This document shows, one piece after another, positions 21,985 through 29,079 of a DNA stretch of 36,862 nucleotides; within the stretch, counting starts at the first letter, position 1, and the number at the start of each line of letters is the position of its first letter. The position numbers and the translations under genes were made by a program. Origin of the DNA: Bradyrhizobium pachyrhizi (lineage in GTDB: Bacteria > Pseudomonadota > Alphaproteobacteria > Rhizobiales > Xanthobacteraceae). The stretch spans positions 235,950-272,811 of the forward strand of contig NZ_LFIQ01000124.1 in assembly GCF_001189245.1 (NCBI RefSeq), given 5' to 3'. The notes under the pieces were generated by a model. It ran no database searches, was not told where the DNA came from, and saw nothing but the letters and a program-made list of their open reading frames with translations.

Positions 21985-22419
21985 TCACGCCGCCGCTAGG
22001 TTGGCTGCCGCAACGGCCATCGCTTGTCGCAGTTGATAATGCCAGCCGTCCGGTCCGATGGTGTTAGTGACCGGCCATTCGTCGCCTGCGTCTTCCACCT
22101 CGTTCGCGTACTGGAGATCGGCAGCGATGCCGGCGATAGTCGTGGGTATCGTTGACGCCAGCTCCCACGCAGCATCCATCGCGGTGTAACAACAAGCCTC
22201 GTTATGGTCTCGGGCGGCGTAGTAGGCGTCTGTGCCGCGCTCCGCCCAATCGTATGGTTCGATGGAAGCCAAGTGGTCCGCCGAGGCCTGACGATGTTTG
22301 GCGATGGCGGCGAATGCTGGATCAACGGAAGCCTCGGCGACTCCGGCTGATCCACTGAGCGTTGAGCCGGCAGCACCCGCAATCATCTGCAGGCCGACCC
22401 CTCGGGTTATCTGGTTCAT
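21985..22419 (-). CDS. Rhizobial orphan protein with signal-like N-terminus
   Basis: The product has 144 residues. The ATG at 22419 is chosen because GGAG lies 6 bases before it; a TTG at 22440 would add seven residues. The N-terminus TRGVGLQMIAGAAGSTLSGS is a weak signal or lipid-less export sequence. The body is helical: DPAFAAIAKHRQASADHLAS, RDHNEACCYTAMDAAWELAS, TTIAGIAADLQYANEVED. The layout (export-like start, DP-FA-I--H, then paired helices) is a common Bradyrhizobium family without known activity. It lies 17 bases after a small acidic gene, probably one operon. Confidence 0.65.
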   Translation of the reverse strand: MNQITRGVGLQMIAGAAGSTLSGSAGVAEASVDPAFAAIAKHRQASADHLASIEPYDWAERGTDAYYAARDHNEACCYTAMDAAWELASTIPTTIAGIAADLQYANEVEDAGDEWPVTNTIGPDGWHYQLRQAMAVAAANLAAA

Positions 22420-22436
22420 ACCATGCTCCGGTGTTA

Positions 22437-22682
22437 TCAATCCTGCGACCCGATCTGCTCGAGTAGGCCGTCCAGATCCGCGATGCCGGTCTCGAACCCC
22501 TCCTCAAGGTCGCGGGCATCACCGGCCGCCCAATGGGTCTGGCTGGCCCATAGGAGGCTGCCGAGGCTCGGCTCGGAGTCCGCTTGGTCCTGCTCGGCGT
22601 CGACCTCAAATGTCTCTTCGCCGAGACGCTGGCGGGAGGCGTACCGCTGGTCCAGCATGCGGTCGAAGGTGCCGAGGTCCAT
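22437..22682 (-). CDS. 81-residue acidic orphan protein
   Basis: The product is strongly acidic (many D and E), soluble and helical: MDLGTFDRMLDQRYASRQRL, ETFEVDAEQDQADSE, ARDLEEGFETGIADLDGLLE. Such composition would suit an inhibitor or binding partner, but no family is recognised. The start is ATG with GGGA close upstream. It precedes the 144-residue gene by 17 bases in the same direction. Confidence 0.5.
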   Translation of the reverse strand: MDLGTFDRMLDQRYASRQRLGEETFEVDAEQDQADSEPSLGSLLWASQTHWAAGDARDLEEGFETGIADLDGLLEQIGSQD

Positions 22683-22948
22683 TTCCCGGTCGTCACCACA
22701 GCCGCCCGCGCCGCGGCGTGGCGTTCGTCTTACGCCAACATCACGATATGTGAGGGACAGGCTTTCTCAAAATGGCAGGGCTGCCTCAGCGCAGGTGCCA
22801 TCTCACCGGGGTTTTGCGGGCCGCAAGTTCCTTGCAACCATCTCTGTTCAGGATCATTGTTCCAACATCACCGGCCAAGGGTTGCCTGTAGGCGTCGGTG
22901 GCTGAGAGACCGATCGCGCTCCCGCCTGCATACCAGGGAGGGGAGCGC

Positions 22949-23149
22949 ATGACCGAGCTCCGACTTTCCAAGCGAATTGATCCTCTCGATAAGAGCGTCT
23001 GCGCGGAAGCTGAGCGGCTGCGAAAAGAGGCGCGCGGCACCCCGCCAGGAGTCGAGCGCGACCGGCTTATTCGGCGGGCGCGGCAGGCTGAAGTAGCCTG
23101 CCGGATGACGCGATGGCTGGCTTCACAGGAGTTACAGCCACCAGCCTGA
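22949..23149 (+). CDS. 66-residue basic helical orphan protein
   Basis: The ATG at 22949 follows GGAGGGGAG with a short spacer, so it is preferred over an upstream in-frame ATG at 22898. The sequence is charged and helical: MTELRLSKRIDPLDKSVCAE, AERLRKEARGTPPGVERDRL, RRARQAEVACRMTRWLAS. The pattern A-E-LR-EA---PPG-ERD-L-RRARQAE is shared by many rhizobial mini-proteins of unknown role. About 60 bases further lies the hairpin that precedes the repeated-family gene. Confidence 0.65.
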   Translation: MTELRLSKRIDPLDKSVCAEAERLRKEARGTPPGVERDRLIRRARQAEVACRMTRWLASQELQPPA

Positions 23150-23209
23150 GAACGTGACGTTCGTGAGAATGCTGCAGGGCTCGCAAAGACCTGTTCGCGC
23201 GATAACGAA

Positions 23210-23275
23210 ACGGCCCCAGCACTTCTGGGGGCCGTGGAGGCCAGTGCCGGGGCCGCTGCCGCGCAGCCCTACCCT
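23210..23275. repeat. Hairpin repeat before repeated-family copy 2
   Basis: ACGGCCCCAG-CACTT-CTGGGGGCCGT (23210-23235) is a strong stem with one bulged G. On the minus strand TTTCGTT follows, so it could terminate leftward transcription. The hairpin and the next 40 bases (CCAGTGC-GG-GCCGCTGCCGCGCA) recur at about 25616-25680, again before a repeated-family copy. Confidence 0.55.
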
Positions 23276-23326
23276 GTGTCGCCAGGCCGATTCGCGAAAC
23301 CGGCATCTGATACCTACCTTCCGGGC

Positions 23327-23533
23327 ATGCCAATCACCCGGAAGCCGCTCGAGATCCCGCCGGCGGTGGCCCGGCAGTTCGCTGCGGACATGCGGGCATA
23401 TCACGCCGAGCAGGATGACATCCGCCGCGACCGGATCGCAGTCGGCACCAGGCACATGCTACTAGAGTACACGCCGGCCGGCACGAAGCCGCGGCTGAGC
23501 GAGGTGAACGAATTATTCGAGATAATGAGATGA
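23327..23533 (+). CDS. 68-residue repeated-family protein, copy 2
   Basis: It has the same length as copy 1 and differs at about a third of positions: MPITRKPLEIPPAVARQFAA, DMRAYHAEQDDIRRDRIAV, TKPRLSEVNELFEIMR. The start is fixed by the alignment to copy 1. The stop overlaps the next gene (ATGA), as in copy 1, although the second gene is different. Conserved leader sequence precedes both copies. Conservation of the amino-acid ends and of coupling suggests selection, but no activity is known. Confidence 0.65.
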   Translation: MPITRKPLEIPPAVARQFAADMRAYHAEQDDIRRDRIAVGTRHMLLEYTPAGTKPRLSEVNELFEIMR

Positions 23534-23781
23534 ATCGAGGGCTCGCAATATTCGCTGCGGTGCTGGGATTGTCGTTTCTCGTCTTCGTCGCACTCGATTA
23601 TGCGCCAGCGCTTCTCGGCTGCCCCATCAAGGGAAATCTAAGCGCAGCCGGCGAGCGGATATATCACCTTCCGGGGCAGATGTACTATTCGCAGACACGG
23701 ATCAATTGGTTTCGCGGTGAGCGCTGGTTTTGCTCGGAAGCAAGCGCGCTTGCAGCCGGATGGCGCAAGGCGCGGATCTAG
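23530..23781 (+). CDS. Single-pass membrane protein with a sunset-type nuclease-associated domain
   Basis: The product has 83 residues. Residues about 4-26 form a membrane helix (GLAIFAAVLGLSFLVFVALD). The rest is CPIKGNLSAAGERIYHLPGQ, YYSQTRINWFRGERWFC and EASALAAGWRKARI. This is the C-terminal domain often attached to thermonuclease-like or exopolysaccharide-linked (ExoI-like) rhizobial proteins, called the sunset domain. Here it is anchored alone, outside the membrane, with two cysteines that could pair. No nuclease domain is present. It is coupled to repeated-family copy 2 by a four-base overlap. Confidence 0.75.
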   Translation: MNRGLAIFAAVLGLSFLVFVALDYAPALLGCPIKGNLSAAGERIYHLPGQMYYSQTRINWFRGERWFCSEASALAAGWRKARI

Positions 23782-23948
23782 CCGACACCCAACCCCGCTT
23801 GAGCAAGCGTCCACCACGCCTCTGTTGTGCTCATCGGCACGACAGTATTCTTACGGGACCGCCTCTGGCAGACAACTTGCGATGCGTGCGTGAATAGTTC
23901 GGCCACCAGCTATTCGGTGTGCCGAACTCGAACATTCGGAGCACGCAA

Positions 23949-24263
23949 ATGAATATGCATCCTCGTTTTGAGACAGCCCGCGAAAGCACGGTACGAGAAT
24001 TGACGATCAGCAAGATACTGGCTGATCTTGTCCGCACCCTCCAACTGATCGAAGCTGAGATCGCGGCCGAAGAAGAACGCGCGAGGATTTTCGACCGATC
24101 CAACGTGAGGTATGCGATTTTGGCAAAGTCGCTGAACGATCGGCGCGACAATCTCAGGGTGACCATTGCCGCACTTGAACAGCGTCTCACCGAGAGAGAC
24201 TCAGCATCACACAGCGTCGACGAAACTCAGCGCCACATCGTAGGCGTGTTCAGGGCGTTGTAA
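23949..24263 (+). CDS. 104-residue coiled-coil orphan protein
   Basis: The ATG at 23949 follows GGAG with a 7-base spacer. Residues about 20-90 form two long helices, probably a coiled coil: ISKILADLVRTLQLIEAEIA, ILAKSLNDRRDNLRVTIAAL. There is no signal peptide or membrane segment. It is convergent with the 65-residue gene and the two coding ends overlap by 37 bases, which is unusual. Function unknown. Confidence 0.6.
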   Translation: MNMHPRFETARESTVRELTISKILADLVRTLQLIEAEIAAEEERARIFDRSNVRYAILAKSLNDRRDNLRVTIAALEQRLTERDSASHSVDETQRHIVGVFRAL

Positions 24264-24424
24264 CCCGCTGCCTTCAAGTCATCTATTGAGAGTCGACCGT
24301 TTGCCGCGGCTTCGAGGATCTTGGAAGCAACGTGCGTCCTAGCGCCGGTTTCAAAGACGGAAATATTCTCGCAAACTTCCTCTAGCACCGCTCTTAGCAG
24401 CGTGGTCGTTTCGGCATCGAACAT
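24227..24424 (-). CDS. 65-residue rhizobial orphan protein
   Basis: The ATG at 24424 has GGAGGG with a short spacer. The sequence begins MFDAETTTLLRAVLEEVCEN, continues ETGARTHVASKILEAA and ends LNTPTMWR. The ETGARTHVASKILEAA and PTMWR elements mark a family found many times in Bradyrhizobium genomes. It is helical and soluble, with no assigned role. Its last 12 codons overlap the end of the convergent coiled-coil gene. Confidence 0.75.
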   Translation of the reverse strand: MFDAETTTLLRAVLEEVCENISVFETGARTHVASKILEAAANGRLSIDDLKAAGYNALNTPTMWR

Positions 24425-24720
24425 GCGTTTCCCTCCAATTGGAGATTGATGCTGAACTCCGCGCGAGCGGAGTATGTTCGCTCGCGCGGCGATCGCCACG
24501 CATTCCAGTCTGGGCCATGAAATCCCAGCTCCGGGAGCTTGGCACTTGTCCGCCAAGGTTTTGTGACACGCGCGTTCATCATTGCGCTCCCAAGGCCGCT
24601 TCAACGCCCTTGAAAAAACTACGCCGTCGGGCTCGAAATATCGCGTCCCGGCGGCGCCTGTCACTGAGCCCCTTAAATCCCCCAGCGAAAACACGATCTA
24701 GCAGCCATTCACCCGCGCAT

Positions 24721-24738
24721 TTGTGAACCAGATCACAA
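24721..24738. promoter_or_regulatory. Crp-type binding site
   Basis: TTGTGA-ACCAGA-TCACAA is a perfect 6-bp inverted repeat that fits the Crp/cAMP-receptor consensus TGTGA-N6-TCACA. The nearest downstream gene is the cysteine-rich secreted protein, whose ATG is 99 bases away. A FixK/FNR site would read TTGAT-N4-ATCAA, so this is not that type. Confidence 0.5.
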
Positions 24739-24836
24739 TCGCCCCCCGTAAGAACCCGGCCCTTCACACTGGCCAAGAGGTCAAGAAGATATGGGGGTAG
24801 GTGTCAGCTAGCTTTTAGCCACGAGCGCTTGGGTAC

Positions 24837-25586
24837 ATGCGAAGAACCGATTCAGCACTGTGTTTGATGATCGGAGCCGTTATATGGCTTCTTCCAATGC
24901 TGCAGTCTGCGAAATCCGCTGAGAATGAAGCCAACAATACGCTGCGTACGACACATTCGACCTACACAATTTCAGAAACACCCGAACATGAATACACACA
25001 GTGCCTGCTCCGCAACGGCGAGCGCGTCTTCTGTTCGACTGCAGGGGGTGTTCTCTATTTCGGCGAGCCGGTCAAAACTAGAAGCTACATTCTCTTGCCA
25101 ATTTCCGATTCCTGCGGCGGTAACGGTTGCCCTTCGCGGGACGTTCGACTCGTTGTCGAACGGGGTTCAAAAATAACGGTCAAAAATGTTGTAGAAGATT
25201 GTTATTGGTGTGAGCTAACGGTCCTCCATATAAACGCTCGAACCGACACGGCGACCTTCAAGATCGGCAATAAGCAGGGTTATCGGCTAGCTGGGAGTTT
25301 TCGAAGAGGCACTCTGTCAGTTCATCGCTCGAAGATCACCTCGAAAATCGACGCCAGAACATGTAGCGATTTGCATGAGACGATAAAAGCATGCGCGTCT
25401 AGTGAAACACGACCTTGCTTCAATCCATACAACTCGTCCGCCAGCGGCAACCGCATGATGCTTTCTATTGAAAATGACCATCCCAGTTTTTCGAGAAGCG
25501 CTTTCAACGAAACGTGCGACAACATTTGCGGTAGCGGAAAGGAAATTACGTACCGGCAATTTTCAAGCAAGTTCTGCCGTGGGTGA
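24837..25586 (+). CDS. Secreted cysteine-rich protein, unknown function
   Basis: The product has 249 residues. A signal peptide spans residues about 1-28 (CLMIGAVIWLLPMLQ, cleavage near SAKSA-E). The mature part holds about 13 cysteines, including YTQCLLRNGERVFCST, SCGGNGCPSRD, DCYWCEL, ACASSETRPCF and TCDNICGSG, so several disulphides are likely outside the membrane. It is beta-rich, with no catalytic signature that I recognise. Its AT content is higher than that of the left-hand operons, and codon choice looks foreign. A Crp-type site lies upstream. It could be an envelope or secreted effector-like protein, but this is speculation. Confidence 0.6.
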   Translation: MRRTDSALCLMIGAVIWLLPMLQSAKSAENEANNTLRTTHSTYTISETPEHEYTQCLLRNGERVFCSTAGGVLYFGEPVKTRSYILLPISDSCGGNGCPSRDVRLVVERGSKITVKNVVEDCYWCELTVLHINARTDTATFKIGNKQGYRLAGSFRRGTLSVHRSKITSKIDARTCSDLHETIKACASSETRPCFNPYNSSASGNRMMLSIENDHPSFSRSAFNETCDNICGSGKEITYRQFSSKFCRG

Positions 25587-25615
25587 AGGCGCGCGCCGCC
25601 ACGGGGGGAGCGAAC

Positions 25616-25680
25616 AGCCCCTAGCACTTCTGGGGGCCATGGCCAGTGTTGGAGCCGCTGCCGCGCAACCGCTCCTGCCC
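25616..25680. repeat. Second copy of the hairpin repeat
   Basis: CAGCCCCTAGCACTTCTGGG is followed by GGCC and CCAGTGTTGGAGCCGCTGCC. It aligns with 23212-23275 with a few changes and a 3-base gap. The stem is weakened by the CTAG change. Confidence 0.5.
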
Positions 25681-25750
25681 CGCCAGTTCCATTCGCGGTG
25701 CCGGCCCGCTCAAGCGTGATGAGAATCGAGGCCCATACTCGGTACCCGCT

Positions 25751-25809
25751 CGCACATGCAGAAGGGCACGAAGCGGCTTGCCAATGTACTCAGGCGGTTC
25801 AGGGCTTAA
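25751..25809 (+). pseudogene. 68-residue repeated family, degenerate third copy
   Basis: CGCACATGCAGAAGGGCACG and the next bases align with the last third of copy 1 (HMPKGTKLRLADVLELF), reading HMQKGTKRLANVLRRF and then a stop. The first two thirds are gone. Together with the hairpin repeat upstream it marks an old duplication of the 23.2-23.5 kb unit. Confidence 0.55.
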
Positions 25810-25894
25810 CCAATGACGATCCCGTAAAATTCCGGCTTGTTCTCCACCGTTGGTTGCGGAAGGATGCCGTTTGAGACCGGGGAGACCCTGACGC

Positions 25895-25996
25895 ATGGCT
25901 TTGATTACATGCGAGGATTGTGGAAAATCCATTAGCGATCGGGCGCCAAGCTTGCTGTCAGCCACACCCGTCAAAGCGAGCGCTGCCCCTCGATGA
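25895..25996 (+). pseudogene. N-terminal fragment of a zinc-ribbon protein
   Basis: The 33-residue frame MALITCEDCGKSISDRAPSL matches the opening of common small zinc-ribbon proteins (C-x2-C-GK-ISD-A--C--C). The second C-x2-C pair, expected about ten residues later, is missing: the frame passes into unrelated codons and stops. GGGGAG lies upstream. It is probably truncated and non-functional. Confidence 0.5.
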
Positions 25997-26480
25997 TGGC
26001 CGCGCGGACCTGCGGATCGAGGTTCTCTGCCCTGGTGATCTTGTCGCGTTCGACCTGCGGCAAACCGCGCAGCCATGTCCGGATCTCCATCTTCGCGATG
26101 CCCCCTGCCGCGTCGGCTGGATCGGCCTTCGGAAGTTGTAGACGAGCGCGCATGCGGTCGAGCTCCTGCTTGGCTCTCGAGATCGCGCAGCGCCCCTGAT
26201 GAAATACGGGCACGGCCTGGTGCAGGATGTGATCGCGGTACTGATCCTGTCGGCCCTGATCGGTGTATCGAGTATCCGCATGAAGCTGTTTGCCGATGTT
26301 CTCGGCGAGATCGACAGACGACAAGGCGTCCAGGTAGCCCTTTTCCAAGCGCTCGATGGTGGAGTCTGGCTTTGATGTCAGCGTCCACATCCGGATTGTC
26401 TGGTTGGCTCTACCAGGAACGTCTGCCCGCAGCATCTTGCGGCGACTTTTGACGCCGAACTGCTCGCCAATCGAACTCAT
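25971..26480 (-). CDS. 169-residue helical orphan protein coupled to the recombinase relic
   Basis: The ATG at 26480 overlaps the stop of the serine-recombinase remnant (ATGA). The sequence is helical and charged: IERLEKGYLDALSSVDLAEN, HQGRCAISRAKQELDRMRAR, IAKMEIRTWLRGLPQVERDK, LDPQVRAAIIEGQRSL. No enzyme motif is seen. In the layout recombinase-then-small-gene it may be an accessory factor of the former mobile element, or simply its neighbour. The end may be truncated, because a different frame continues with protein-like sequence. Confidence 0.5.
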   Translation of the reverse strand: MSSIGEQFGVKSRRKMLRADVPGRANQTIRMWTLTSKPDSTIERLEKGYLDALSSVDLAENIGKQLHADTRYTDQGRQDQYRDHILHQAVPVFHQGRCAISRAKQELDRMRARLQLPKADPADAAGGIAKMEIRTWLRGLPQVERDKITRAENLDPQVRAAIIEGQRSL

Positions 26481-26803
26481 CTGTTCAGATGCGCAAGCTC
26501 TGGCGGCGAGAGGCTAGGATTGGATTTCCCCGAACCTTTTGGCAGGACACCAGCGTCACTCGCAGCAACAAGCAACGCGCTTAAGCCTGTTCTATTCTCG
26601 ATTTTGAGACCGCTTTCCCCTTCGTCACGATAGGTGCGAACGATCCTGAGTCTGTGGAGTTCGGCATAGGCGGCGATTGCCACCGCCTGATTTTCAATTG
26701 AGTATTGCTGGTAATCGGTGGACATGCGGACGTACTGTGCCGCGCGATAAATCTTCTGCGACTCGGGTACCCGATCCCTGTGTACAACGAGAGACCTCGC
26801 CAT
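26477..26803 (-). pseudogene. Serine recombinase (resolvase/invertase family) with an internal deletion
   Basis: The ATG at 26803 follows GGAGGG. Residues about 20-80 are the start of a resolvase catalytic domain: AAQYVRMSTDYQQYSIENQA (with the nucleophilic Ser in R-x-S-T), RIVRTYRDEGESGLKIENR. After LSALLVAASD the rest of the catalytic domain and the DNA-binding regions are absent. The short end GSGKSNPSLSPPELAHLNR looks like the tail of a full-length large serine recombinase. A full protein would have 400-550 residues, and 108 remain. It lies about 270 bp from the right copy of the 148-bp repeat, where an element's recombinase is expected. Confidence 0.75.
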
Positions 26804-27069
26804 GGTGCGGCCCTCCGCGCGCGGCGGTAATCCTGACTACAGCCCGACGCAAGCGATAAAGCTCGACAGCGCCGCCACTGGGTTACAGTCATCATAGGGA
26901 CGGTCAGGTGCGCTGTCGTATCGACAGCGTGTCACCGCGCGCCCTGCGCAGCAGCCGGCTCATCCTCAGCCATAGCCTCGTTCAATGCAGCCACTGCTGC
27001 GCGAACCTCCTTGCCGGCCATCCTCGGCGCATATTGGCCGCCGAATCCCAGATACTCGCCGATCTCGCC
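26804..27069. other. Region between the recombinase relic and the right repeat
   Basis: A minus-strand frame, 26932-27189, encodes protein-like sequence at its end (YLGFGGQYAPRMAGKEVRAA, AALNEAMAEDE) but its first third lies within the attachment repeat. It may be the 3' end of a gene cut by insertion of the element. No family is recognised. Confidence 0.3.
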
Positions 27070-27217
27070 AATCCTACCGGGATCGCCAGCATTTGTGCCG
27101 ATAAAATAAAGGTTTGTTGCAGTTTCGGCTTCGTTCCATTGCCCGTCTCCGTGTTGCAAGCCGTCGTCAACCGATATCAGTAAAATCAACGAATTGCCGA
27201 CGTCTACGGATCACTCC
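27070..27217 (+). repeat. Right copy of the 148-bp direct repeat
   Basis: It begins AATCCTACCGGGATCGCCAG, the same tRNA 3' end as at 11532, and stays aligned without gaps to ACGGATCACTCC. Only the last 19 bases of the tRNA-like sequence are present here, with no anticodon arm upstream. That is what a secondary attachment copy looks like. Confidence 0.75.
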
Positions 27218-27259
27218 TTGAGCGCGACACGACAGTTCGATTTTCATTCAGGGTGCTGG

Positions 27260-27638
27260 ATGCAAAACGCCGCACAGCGACAGAATCACTTCTGGGAGCG
27301 GGTGCCAGTACTATGTCGCGGGCAGGCACGCCGTGACCGCTGGCCTCAACCCGATCTGCGGCAACCTTCTTCATCACGCAATCGAATGCATGTTGAAGGG
27401 CGCGATGGTGAAGACGAGGACCCTTCAGGAATTGAAAAAGCTCGGCCAGGGCTTGCCGCAGCTCTGGCAGACCTTCAAGTCCGATGTTGGCGATCCTGAC
27501 CTCTCCAAATTTAATGTAGCCGTCGTCGCGCCCGATAACTACGAGGATCTCCGATATCCCGACGATGCACTGAAGAACGGCATGGAGTCGGTGGTCATAG
27601 ACGCGTGGACAACGACAATTAAGATTGGGCACGCTTAG
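27260..27638 (+). pseudogene. Helical HEPN-like orphan, interrupted by a +1 frameshift
   Basis: The first frame gives MQNAAQRQNHFWERV. The second gives QYYVAGRHAVTAGLNPICGN, LLHHAIECMLKGAMVK, LKKLGQGLPQLWQTFK and YEDLRYPDDALKNGM. The pattern YYVAGR-AV-AGL-P---NLLHHA-E--LKG is a rhizobial helical family that I would place near HEPN folds, without certainty. Removing one G from the GGG run at about 27299-27301 joins the two parts. The second frame also has its own GTG at 27333 but would lack the first helix. It lies just outside the right repeat. Confidence 0.5.
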
Positions 27639-27717
27639 CGACGCGCACATCCTGAATGTCATTGAACCATGGACGCACGGCATCCGCGGACGCACGGCAT
27701 CCGCCTTATCGGTGGTT

Positions 27718-28788
27718 CTATTTGTCTAGAGAGGGCCTTGGCGTTGTATCACTACGCGTGGGCAGTCTCGGATATTCGATCTTGGGCAGCTGCCCAGTTA
27801 GCGAATTTAGAAACGCGACAATGTCGTTTTCCTCTTTATCGCTGAGCTTCGCGCCGAGCTGGGTCTCACTCATCACGCCAACCGCTTGCTTAAGGCTCCA
27901 GGCTTGGCCCGAGTGGAAGTACGGGGCCCGCAACGCGACGTTGCGCAACGGCGCGGCGCGGAAAACGTACTCATCGCTGGCTACCTTGGTAACCGCAAAA
28001 CGGCCCTTGTCGGCGGATGGAAGCAGCGTTCCGTCGGGCCTTTCAACCACGCCGAACGGGAAGTAATCCTGTCCACCGACGTTGATTCCATTGTGGCAAG
28101 ACGAGCATCCTTTTTCCATGAATAGCTTTAGTCCCGCCTTCTGCTGATCATCGAGAGCATGCTCATCGCCCTTGAGGTACTGATCAAACGGGGCAGCAGG
28201 TGTAATCAGAGTCGCTTCGAAAGCCTCGATCGCCTTGGCGGAATTGTCAAAGGTGACGGGCCTCGCCTCGTTCGGGAACGCTTTCTGGAACATGACGACA
28301 TAGTCGGTCATCGAATTCAACGTATTGAGTACCCTGTCCGGCGTGGCATTCATTTCGACACTCGCCTGGATGGGGCCGGTAGCTTGCGCCTTGAGATCTG
28401 CCGCGCGCCCATCCCAGAACTGCGCCACATTGAATACTGCGTTATAGACGGTAGGTGCCCGACGTGGACCCCGCTGCCAGCCATGCCCCACCGACGTTGG
28501 ACCGGCATCTACGCCGCCCGCGCCAAGGTTATGGCACGTATTGCAACTAATGATTCCGCTCGCCGATAGCCTCGGATCGAAGAACAGTGTCTTGCCAAGT
28601 TCGACCTTTTCGTGGGTGACTGTGTTGTCCTTTATCGCAGGAACGACCGAAGGAATCGGTTTGAATGCCTCCTTGGCAGCGCTCATCAAATCGTCAGTTG
28701 CGCCAGCTGCCGAGGAGACCAGCACCCCAACGCTCAGAACGCACAGCTTGTAGACGAGGGAAAGCTCTCGTATCGTTGACTTCTTCAT
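27718..28788 (-). CDS. Dihaem cytochrome c peroxidase
   Basis: The periplasmic enzyme reduces hydrogen peroxide to water with electrons from small cytochromes. The ATG at 28788 gives 356 residues with a signal peptide (LVYKLCVLSVGVLVSSAAGA, cleavage near AAGA-T). Two haem motifs are CNTCH and CSSCH; HGWQRGPRRAPTVYNAVFN, QFWDGRA and the C-terminal PYFHSG and AFLNSLTG are classic for the MauG/CcpA family. In-frame ATGs at 28797 and 28809 are also possible. A 44-codon frame with a strong ribosome site lies upstream in the same direction. No dedicated maturation or partner gene is nearby, so it is likely island cargo for oxidative stress. Confidence 0.9.
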   Translation of the reverse strand: MKKSTIRELSLVYKLCVLSVGVLVSSAAGATDDLMSAAKEAFKPIPSVVPAIKDNTVTHEKVELGKTLFFDPRLSASGIISCNTCHNLGAGGVDAGPTSVGHGWQRGPRRAPTVYNAVFNVAQFWDGRAADLKAQATGPIQASVEMNATPDRVLNTLNSMTDYVVMFQKAFPNEARPVTFDNSAKAIEAFEATLITPAAPFDQYLKGDEHALDDQQKAGLKLFMEKGCSSCHNGINVGGQDYFPFGVVERPDGTLLPSADKGRFAVTKVASDEYVFRAAPLRNVALRAPYFHSGQAWSLKQAVGVMSETQLGAKLSDKEENDIVAFLNSLTGQLPKIEYPRLPTRSDTTPRPSLDK

Positions 28789-28944
28789 TGCTTGCATCAC
28801 CAATTTCATAGATGCCGGAAACGGCCGAAAAGCTGCACGCGGGCCCCTCCAGGAAAGGCACAGCTCCACCGGAAGCAAACGTCGACGGCAGCTCTCGAAG
28901 CCGCCGGCCACCTCGCGTGCCACCGACGAACAATAAAGAGGCGG

Positions 28945-29079
28945 TCAACTACAGCGGTTACGATCCAGGATCGCCGAACACGCAGCCTCATTCGCCCACC
29001 CCAGCACTTTCTGCCGGTGCAAAGACGTCTGCGTGAGATCTGGGTCGTCGAAGCTGTTGATATTTTCAAAGCAATCCAT
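28945..29079 (-). CDS. Possible 44-residue protein with a very strong ribosome site
   Basis: GGGGGAGGAG precedes the ATG at 29079. The product begins MDCFENINSFDDPDLTQTSL and ends ACSAILDRNRCS. It has three cysteines and no membrane helix. It lies 156 bases before the cytochrome c peroxidase ATG on the same strand. It may be a leader or small regulator of that gene, or a chance frame. The exceptional Shine-Dalgarno is the main evidence. Confidence 0.35.
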   Translation of the reverse strand: MDCFENINSFDDPDLTQTSLHRQKVLGWANEAACSAILDRNRCS

